DNA from: Arcanobacterium_A hippocoleae
GTDB taxonomy: Bacteria > Actinomycetota > Actinomycetes > Actinomycetales > Actinomycetaceae
Assembly (NCBI RefSeq): GCF_031456295.1
Contig: NZ_JAVDUJ010000001.1
Coordinates: forward strand, 496,001 to 560,000
Direction of reading: 5' to 3'
Length of the DNA stretch: 64,000 bases
Position 1 is the first letter of the stretch. The number at the start of each line of letters is the position of its first letter. The notes under the pieces were generated by a model. The model saw nothing but the letters and a program-made list of their open reading frames with translations, did no database searches and was not told where the DNA came from. The translations under genes were made by a program, and so were the position numbers. Shown piece after piece: positions 58,817-64,000 of the stretch.

Positions 58817-60555
58817 TTTAATTCCTCAATTCGTGCAATCAATGCTCCGGGCACTACGTTTTCGCCGTCTGCAACAGACACGTCAACTACTGTTCCCGCA
58901 CATGGCGCATACACATAGCTTTCCATTTTCATTGATTCGAGCACTGCCAGCAGATCCCCTTCTTGCACCTGTGCCCCAATCGCAGTGCATACTTTCAACA
59001 CGAGAGCCTGAATTGGCGAAGTTACTTTTCCATCACTTACCTGCAATGCATCTTCATGAATCAGACGCTTTGAACGCCGTAATGGCTGAGCAGGCAAAAT
59101 ATGCCGGCGTTGAGCTGAAATCAAATCTTTTGGCACCGTGATCGTGCCGCGCTTCCCATCAATTTCGATCGTAAAAGTTTGCATTTCAAAATCTGCCGAC
59201 GGCAGATCCGTATTTGGATCAGATCCATTTCGCTCTGATCCAGCGCCTGGATTCCATTGCGGGAAAAATTCCGCTTCAAACCAGCGAGTTGAGAAATTTC
59301 CATTTACAAAATCAGGTTCCGTGAAAATTGCTTGATACATTGCAATCGGTGTTTTGATTCCCGTAATTTTTAATTCACGCAATACTCGCTGCGCACGCAC
59401 AATCGCCTGCTGCCGGTTTTCCGCAGTGACGATGATTTTTGCAATCATCGAATCGAATTCTGCAGTTACTGCATCACCTTCACACAATCCTGTATCAATG
59501 CGGACGCCCAGCCCTAGAGGCCAGCTTACCGCGTCCACAACCCCAGTAGTTGGCATCATCATCGCACCCGGATCTTCACTGGTGATCCGCATTTCAATCG
59601 CATGCCCACGGACTTCAGGAATTGGTGGAATTTCCGTTCCCATCGCAACCGTCAGCTGCATCCGCACTAAGTCCAAACCCGTAACTTCTTCTGAAACGGA
59701 ATGTTCTACTTGTAGTCGCGGATTAACTTCCAGAAAATACAAATTATCTTCATACAAGAATTCGCAAGTGCCTACACCGATATAATCTACCGCTGCAAAA
59801 AGACGGCGCGAATTTTCAATCAACTGCGCGTTGATCTCTGCAGGAAGATCAAATGCGGGAGCTTCCTCAAGCATTTTCTGATTTCGCCGCTGCAGCGAGC
59901 AATCGCGCGTAGAGATAACTGCGAAGTTCCCTTCCGCATCTCTCACGCATTGGGTTTCAAGGTGCCGCGCATGCTCCAGAAATTTTTCTACAACCACTGG
60001 ATTCACTGCGCCATCGTGTAACTGAAAATACTCGTGTAGCTGTTTCAGATCACGAAGCACTTTGATCCCTCTCCCACCCCCGCCATCAACTTTCTTGATT
60101 ACGACTGGAAAACCTACCTTCGCCGCAAAAGTTTCAATGTCAGTAGCATTAACTTGCGATAATTCGATCCCTGGCACTGTCGGTACAGCTACGCGTGCTG
60201 CTATTTCCCGCGCACTTGCTTTGTCACCAAGCGCATACAGCACGCTTGGGTCAGGCCCGATCCACTTCATTCCCGCTGCTTGTACTGCAGCTGCAAAATC
60301 AGGCGATTCTGAAAGAAATCCATATCCTGGATGCACAGCCTGTACACATGCACGTTTCGCAATGTCGAGAATCAAAGCAGAATCAATAAAAACGTTTGCA
60401 TCACGCCCAAGTAAATAAGCTTCATCTGCCATGTTTACGTATGCAGCATCACGTTCAGATTCGCAATATCCGACCACAGTTGTAATTCCAAGTTCGCGAC
60501 ATGTACGAATAATGCGAATCGCAATTTCGCCACGATTTGCAATTAAAAGCTTCAT
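58813..60555 (-). CDS. accA: acyl-CoA carboxylase alpha subunit: biotin carboxylase and biotin carrier
   Basis: Carboxylates its own biotin with ATP and bicarbonate. The N-terminal biotin carboxylase starts MKLLIANRGEIAIRIIRTCR; the ATP-grasp domain has KVDGGGGRGIKVL, and FLEVNPRLQVEHSVSEEVTG marks the active site. The C-terminal biotinyl domain has the attachment motif ESMKME, Lys about 35 residues before the end. The total of 580 residues is the usual actinobacterial AccA fusion. The frame is open to 60594, but ATG at 60555 behind GGAAAGG gives the conserved N-terminus. It is 96 bp after birA. Confidence 0.94.
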   Translation of the reverse strand: MKLLIANRGEIAIRIIRTCRELGITTVVGYCESERDAAYVNMADEAYLLGRDANVFIDSALILDIAKRACVQAVHPGYGFLSESPDFAAAVQAAGMKWIGPDPSVLYALGDKASAREIAARVAVPTVPGIELSQVNATDIETFAAKVGFPVVIKKVDGGGGRGIKVLRDLKQLHEYFQLHDGAVNPVVVEKFLEHARHLETQCVRDAEGNFAVISTRDCSLQRRNQKMLEEAPAFDLPAEINAQLIENSRRLFAAVDYIGVGTCEFLYEDNLYFLEVNPRLQVEHSVSEEVTGLDLVRMQLTVAMGTEIPPIPEVRGHAIEMRITSEDPGAMMMPTTGVVDAVSWPLGLGVRIDTGLCEGDAVTAEFDSMIAKIIVTAENRQQAIVRAQRVLRELKITGIKTPIAMYQAIFTEPDFVNGNFSTRWFEAEFFPQWNPGAGSERNGSDPNTDLPSADFEMQTFTIEIDGKRGTITVPKDLISAQRRHILPAQPLRRSKRLIHEDALQVSDGKVTSPIQALVLKVCTAIGAQVQEGDLLAVLESMKMESYVYAPCAGTVVDVSVADGENVVPGALIARIEELK

Positions 60556-60651
60556 TTTTACCTTTCCATCTCTGAGATTCAGTTCTCTGCACAAACTTCA
60601 AGCAAAATCATTTACGGCAAGAAAACAAAACATTAAAGGATGCTTGAGAAA

Positions 60652-61446
60652 TCACTTTTTAGTCACAAAATCTGGTTCAAGCAATGCATTTTGTGCCATT
60701 TGATCTGGGGTAATCAGGTGGTTTCCTAGGATCAACTCTCCATTCGCCCCGATTCCGCGCACGGTACCACTAATTTTCCCGATCCGCGTCTGAAGGTTAC
60801 GCACTTTTCCAATATCGATGCAGTGCAGCGACATTTTGGAAAGCACATCGGTTTTTTGAAGTTGCAGATTTTGTTTTAATTCATTCAAGAAAAGAACCGC
60901 GAGAGCTTCCCGGACAATTTTGAATTCCCCCTGCAAAGATGAATCAAGCATGCGCAAAGAAGTAGCAGTAGCTAGTAGTTCATTCTTCGCTTGCAGGATA
61001 TTGATTCCGACGCCGATCGCCCCAAATAGCATTCCATCGCGTTCGCCAAGTACTTCACCAAGCACGCCACCAATTTTCTGCCCCTGCATGCTTACTACAT
61101 CATTTGGCCATTTCAACAAGATCTTTTGGGCGGGCAAAATTTTTGCACATGCTTCGCGCGCGGCAAGAGCTCCAGCGAATGTAGCCCAGCCATAGTCGAT
61201 ATTTGAGTCAAGCGGAATAAGTACTGACATCAATAGTGAAGTCTGTTTCGGAGCCTGCCAATGACGTTGGTACCTTCCGCGCCCACGCTCTTGAAAATCT
61301 GCAATACAGACACTAAATTGAGGCATTTCACGCCAATTCTGCTGAAAAAAGTCCTGTGTCGAGGTTAGACTTTCGAAGTAGGTGAGAGAATCACAATCTC
61401 TCGAAAGTAGCTCGAAGTGGTTAGACTGTTCCATATGTTTCGCCAT
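60652..61446 (-). CDS. birA: biotin--[acetyl-CoA-carboxylase] ligase
   Basis: Attaches biotin to the carrier domain of the carboxylase. The biotin-binding motif ERGRGRYQRHWQAP is near residue 51-64 and KWPNDVV near 113-119. GEVLGERDGMLFGAIGVGIN, and the small C-terminal SH3-like domain (QTRIGKISGTVRGIGANGEL) follow. There is no N-terminal helix-turn-helix, so it is a class I BirA that is unlikely to be a DNA-binding repressor. It is divergent from bioY and upstream of accA on the same strand. Confidence 0.92.
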   Translation of the reverse strand: MAKHMEQSNHFELLSRDCDSLTYFESLTSTQDFFQQNWREMPQFSVCIADFQERGRGRYQRHWQAPKQTSLLMSVLIPLDSNIDYGWATFAGALAAREACAKILPAQKILLKWPNDVVSMQGQKIGGVLGEVLGERDGMLFGAIGVGINILQAKNELLATATSLRMLDSSLQGEFKIVREALAVLFLNELKQNLQLQKTDVLSKMSLHCIDIGKVRNLQTRIGKISGTVRGIGANGELILGNHLITPDQMAQNALLEPDFVTKK

Positions 61447-61468
61447 CTCTTTGCAAATAAACTAAAAC

Positions 61469-61480
61469 GGAGTGCACTCC
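61469..61480. promoter_or_regulatory. palindrome 1 in the birA-bioY region
   Basis: Perfect 12-bp palindrome GGAGTGCACTCC, 23 bp upstream of the birA start. It matches palindrome 2 at 61560-61571 except for the two central purine/pyrimidine steps; shared form GGAGYGCRCTCC. Candidate operator for control of birA and the downstream lipid genes. Confidence 0.55.
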
Positions 61481-61559
61481 AGTTCAGAGTAACACCCGCG
61501 TAGGTGGAGTCGTCAAGCGGATTGATACACACTTCGAGATTTGTGAGCTCTTACATTTC

Positions 61560-61571
61560 GGAGCGCGCTCC
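61560..61571. promoter_or_regulatory. palindrome 2 in the birA-bioY region
   Basis: Perfect 12-bp palindrome GGAGCGCGCTCC, 79 bp from palindrome 1. Its position in the divergent 413-bp gap 61447-61859 fits an operator on the bioY side. The rest of the gap contains only the uncertain small ORF described next. Confidence 0.55.
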
Positions 61572-61640
61572 ATTTTTATGACATTAGCAACACTCAGAAT
61601 TTATCCCGGAAGAAAATTCTCCACCTAACTCTCTTCTGAA

Positions 61641-61835
61641 ATGGCTGATTCTCAGGCAAAAACAGAAATAAACAGCGCATATTTTGCAGCATCAAATATG
61701 AAACAGCTGCATCTTGGGATCCCAAATTTTCTTGCCATCTATGCCACACTAGCCACATGGCTAGTGCTTTGTGGATCGATTCGATTACTCTCAGGCAGCT
61801 ATCCAAAACAGGATCGGAAAAATCTTAATCACTAA
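61641..61835 (+). CDS. small hypothetical membrane protein (uncertain)
   Basis: A 64-residue ORF starting MADSQAKTEINSAYFAAS. A hydrophobic segment NFLAIYATLATWLVLCGSIR near residues 29-48 could form one membrane helix, and the tail is basic and polar. It ends 24 bp before bioY on the same strand. The ribosome site is poor, and an equally long ORF exists on the other strand, so it may be chance. Confidence 0.3.
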   Translation: MADSQAKTEINSAYFAASNMKQLHLGIPNFLAIYATLATWLVLCGSIRLLSGSYPKQDRKNLNH

Positions 61836-61859
61836 AATCTCACAAAGAAAGAACTGAAT

Positions 61860-62432
61860 ATGGCAACACAAACTCTCATCTCACATCCACTACTTACAAG
61901 ATGGAATATTGTAAACCGTACGCTTTTGCGTGAAATGATCGCAGGATTTTTACTTGTTGCAATATTCGCGCAAATCGTGATCCCATTTCACCCAATCCCA
62001 CTCACTGGCCAGACCCTCGCTGTAGTACTGGTTGGGATGCTGGCACACCGCAATTCAGCTGCAAGTGCGCTAACTCTTTACGCAACTCTTGCAGCTTTCG
62101 GAGCGCCCATTCTTTCTGGTGGAACATCAGGAATTGGTGCATCATTTGGCTTTGTTCTCGGTTTTATTGGCGCAGCCTATGCAGTTGCCCACCTTGCGCA
62201 ACGCGGTTTATCTGGCTGGCGCGCAATCGCAGTACCCGCAATCGGGCTTGCTATTCCATATATTCCAGGGTTGATTTGGCTCACCGGCTTTCTCTCCTTA
62301 AATGGCAGATTCAGTTTTAGCACTTTACTCGAAACCGGAATTACCCCTTTTCTCATTGGCGATGCCAGCAAACTTCTCATCGCCAGTATTTTTGCGCTGC
62401 TGATCAGCGAAAAACAGGCACATCAAAGCTAA
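61860..62432 (+). CDS. bioY: biotin transporter BioY
   Basis: Substrate-specific S component for high-affinity biotin uptake, working alone or with a shared ECF energy module. The 190-residue protein has about six membrane helices. Family stretches are FHPIPLTGQTLAVVLVGMLA, then GAPILSGGTSGIGASFGFVL and IPYIPGLIWL. No bioMN or EcfAT genes are adjacent. With no biotin synthesis genes in sight, imported biotin probably feeds BirA and the carboxylase encoded on the other strand. Confidence 0.93.
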   Translation: MATQTLISHPLLTRWNIVNRTLLREMIAGFLLVAIFAQIVIPFHPIPLTGQTLAVVLVGMLAHRNSAASALTLYATLAAFGAPILSGGTSGIGASFGFVLGFIGAAYAVAHLAQRGLSGWRAIAVPAIGLAIPYIPGLIWLTGFLSLNGRFSFSTLLETGITPFLIGDASKLLIASIFALLISEKQAHQS

Positions 62433-62518
62433 CTCACAAGATTTTGAAACTAAATTAGTGACGGTTGAGCCGTTTTGCATACAAGCAGCACTTCATCACC
62501 ACGCTCAAACGTCAACCC

Positions 62519-63484
62519 CTATTTCAAACGCCGTGCTCTTCCGATAGCGAGCAGTGCCCGTTCAAGGGCATATGCACTATCTCGCGACCCTCCTTTGAGA
62601 TCCGCATCGGCACGTGCGATCTCCTGAATTGCCCGCCCGAGCCCCACTGCACTCCAGCCACGCAATTCGCGTTTTGCGCGATCAATCTGCCACGGCGCAA
62701 GCGATAGCCGATAATCGATTCGCACTGAACGCATCCCGAGCACATAAGCAAGGTTGCGAAACTTCGCCGCGAGCGCAGCAACGATTGCAACTCCGGTGAG
62801 CCCAGTAGCTATTGCATGACGGGCTAACTGTACTGCCTTTGCTACATCTCCAATCACCACTGCATCAGCAACCTGATATCCAGTGGCCTCAATTCGCCCT
62901 GCACAGTAGCGAGCTACATCAGCTTCCGTGATTTTCCCTGAAACATCGCTCAGCAATTGGTTCGTAACTGCGAGTAGCTCACGCAAATCCGAACCGAGAG
63001 CATCCACTAGGGCATTGACTGCTTGCGGCGTGATCGCACGTTTTTGTTGCGTTACATCATCTTGTACTGCACGCGCTTTGTCATTAGCCGTCTTAACTTG
63101 TTTAATTTCGATCGTGGGGATTTTCTGTTTTGTTATTGCGTCTTTCAGTTTTTTCCCGCGTTGACCACCGTTATGCCGTAAAATCAAGCAAACATCAGGC
63201 TCGGGATGAGGCAGATAGGCGATGATTTCATCGCTTAAATAAGTATTTGCTTGTTCTAGATTTGGGATATAGATGGCGCGCGGCTCACCGAATAATGACG
63301 GAGATGTAAGCATTAGAAGTTCACCTGGCTGTGCATTTTGTGCATCGATCCGTGTTACTTGTGCCCCCGGCACTTGTGCCCGAAATTGATCACGCAAATC
63401 TTCAAATACGCGATCTGCATATACCGGTTCGTCACTTTTAATAAAGACGATTGGAGCAATTTCAAGTGCGTATTTCATAGCCAT
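62519..63484 (-). CDS. holA: DNA polymerase III subunit delta
   Basis: Clamp-loader wrench subunit that opens the sliding clamp. The 321-residue sequence starts MKYALEIAPIVFIKSDEPVY after a Met-Ala pair and contains VTRIDAQNAQPGELLMLTSP, then SLFGEPRAIYI, and the C-terminal LAPWQIDRAKRELRGWSAVG, all typical of actinobacterial HolA. It follows comEC on the same strand with a 111-bp gap, the conserved comEC-holA pair. rpsT, normally next, is displaced. Confidence 0.9.
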   Translation of the reverse strand: MAMKYALEIAPIVFIKSDEPVYADRVFEDLRDQFRAQVPGAQVTRIDAQNAQPGELLMLTSPSLFGEPRAIYIPNLEQANTYLSDEIIAYLPHPEPDVCLILRHNGGQRGKKLKDAITKQKIPTIEIKQVKTANDKARAVQDDVTQQKRAITPQAVNALVDALGSDLRELLAVTNQLLSDVSGKITEADVARYCAGRIEATGYQVADAVVIGDVAKAVQLARHAIATGLTGVAIVAALAAKFRNLAYVLGMRSVRIDYRLSLAPWQIDRAKRELRGWSAVGLGRAIQEIARADADLKGGSRDSAYALERALLAIGRARRLK

Positions 63485-63595
63485 ACCCTTTAGTATTCCA
63501 CATTATTGAATAGCTGCTAATATTGGAACGCGTCTGCTGATAATCAGCACAAATTATCTTCCGGATTTATAATCCCGTCCATTTTGAGATAGCTC

Positions 63596-64000
63596 TCAAC
63601 AACGCTTTTGCGTCTGATACTGTTTTGCACCCACCATAATATCTCCACAATCGAGAGTCGTTTTGATTAACGGTGCCTGCCAAACTGCAAAAGCATTGCG
63701 ATGCGGATGCCCATAATTATTCCGTCCAACTGAAATCAGTGAAATTTCTGGTTTTATTTTTGCAGCGAGTCGCGCAGATTGACTCTTTGCACCGTGATGG
63801 GCCACAATCACGCAGGAAAATTGCGGTAGTTTCATCGGCACTAAATTTTCCTGAATTTCTGCTGGCACATCAGATAATACGAGCACTCGATGTGTTTGCA
63901 AGCGCAGATCTAAGACCAATGAATCCGTATTTGTATCATCTTCACCACCATAGATATGCAATGGACTGAGAATTTCGATCCAATCTGCATATTTTTCATG
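63596..64000 (-). CDS. comEC: ComEC/Rec2 competence protein, C-terminal part (5' end outside window)
   Basis: Open to the window edge, so only the last ~135 residues are present. They form the end of the metallo-beta-lactamase-like domain of ComEC: SLVLDLRL, VLVLSDVPAEIQENL (usually TGDxE), CVIVAHHGAKSQS, ISLISVGRNNYGHPHRNA and a terminal TTLDCGDIMVG. ComEC forms the membrane channel for DNA uptake in transformation; the membrane part lies upstream, outside this window. The gene is upstream of holA, the usual neighbour. Confidence 0.85.
   Translation of the reverse strand, partial: HEKYADWIEILSPLHIYGGEDDTNTDSLVLDLRLQTHRVLVLSDVPAEIQENLVPMKLPQFSCVIVAHHGAKSQSARLAAKIKPEISLISVGRNNYGHPHRNAFAVWQAPLIKTTLDCGDIMVGAKQYQTQKRC

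Overview
The window reads as ordinary chromosome of a low-GC actinobacterium, probably Actinomycetaceae or a close relative. The evidence is a multidomain type I fatty acid synthase, an actinobacterial acyl-CoA carboxylase (biotin carboxylase fused to its biotin carrier), a polyphosphate glucokinase tail, a DUF3097 protein, a LAXTG-type sorting signal, and the actinobacterial order infC-rpmI-rplT-trmH-pheS-pheT. The visible 16S rRNA stretches look more like Actinomyces/Arcanobacterium than Bifidobacterium to me; this is from memory, not a search. I saw no insertion sequence, prophage, CRISPR array or tRNA gene.

Layout. 1-2.6 kb: end of ppgK, RNase P RNA on the minus strand, yaaA and a Nif3-family gene. 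2.6-5.4 kb: a large cell-wall-anchored surface protein with SHIRT-like repeats and a run of nine G just before its start codon. 5.4-6.7 kb: a small uncertain ORF, a possible orphan translation start and an SDR oxidoreductase. 6.8-12.6 kb: one rRNA operon on the minus strand (16S-23S-5S) with promoter, a long U/G-rich leader, a 23S processing stalk and terminators. 12.8-22.8 kb: tyrS, argR, pheT, pheS, an rRNA methyltransferase, rplT, rpmI, infC and an SseB-like gene. argR sits alone where many actinobacteria carry the arginine biosynthesis cluster. 23.0-41 kb: a VIT1-type transporter, uppS, recO, leuA, era, a CorC-like CBS protein, ybeY, phoH, rsmE, dnaJ and hrcA (with a CIRCE-like operator upstream), a divergent DUF3097 gene, then a membrane protein, hemW, trmB and lepA. 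41-45.6 kb: a polar amino acid ABC transporter, galK and a PemK-like protein. 45.6-46.1 kb: rpsT behind a strongly structured leader.

46.4-62.4 kb is a compact lipid-synthesis module. birA, the carboxylase alpha and beta subunits, the 3058-residue Fas, the phosphopantetheinyl transferase and a TetR regulator run on the minus strand, and bioY is divergent. BioY would import biotin, BirA attach it to the carboxylase, the carboxylase make malonyl-CoA, and AcpS activate the Fas carrier domain. Two near-identical 12-bp palindromes lie between birA and bioY. The module sits between holA and rpsT, which are usually close together. The window ends in holA and the C-terminus of comEC.

I found no clearly new multi-gene system. 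The best leads are regulatory: the G-tract at the surface protein start, the paired palindromes at birA/bioY, the rpsT leader, the probable AUC start of infC, and the orphan argR.
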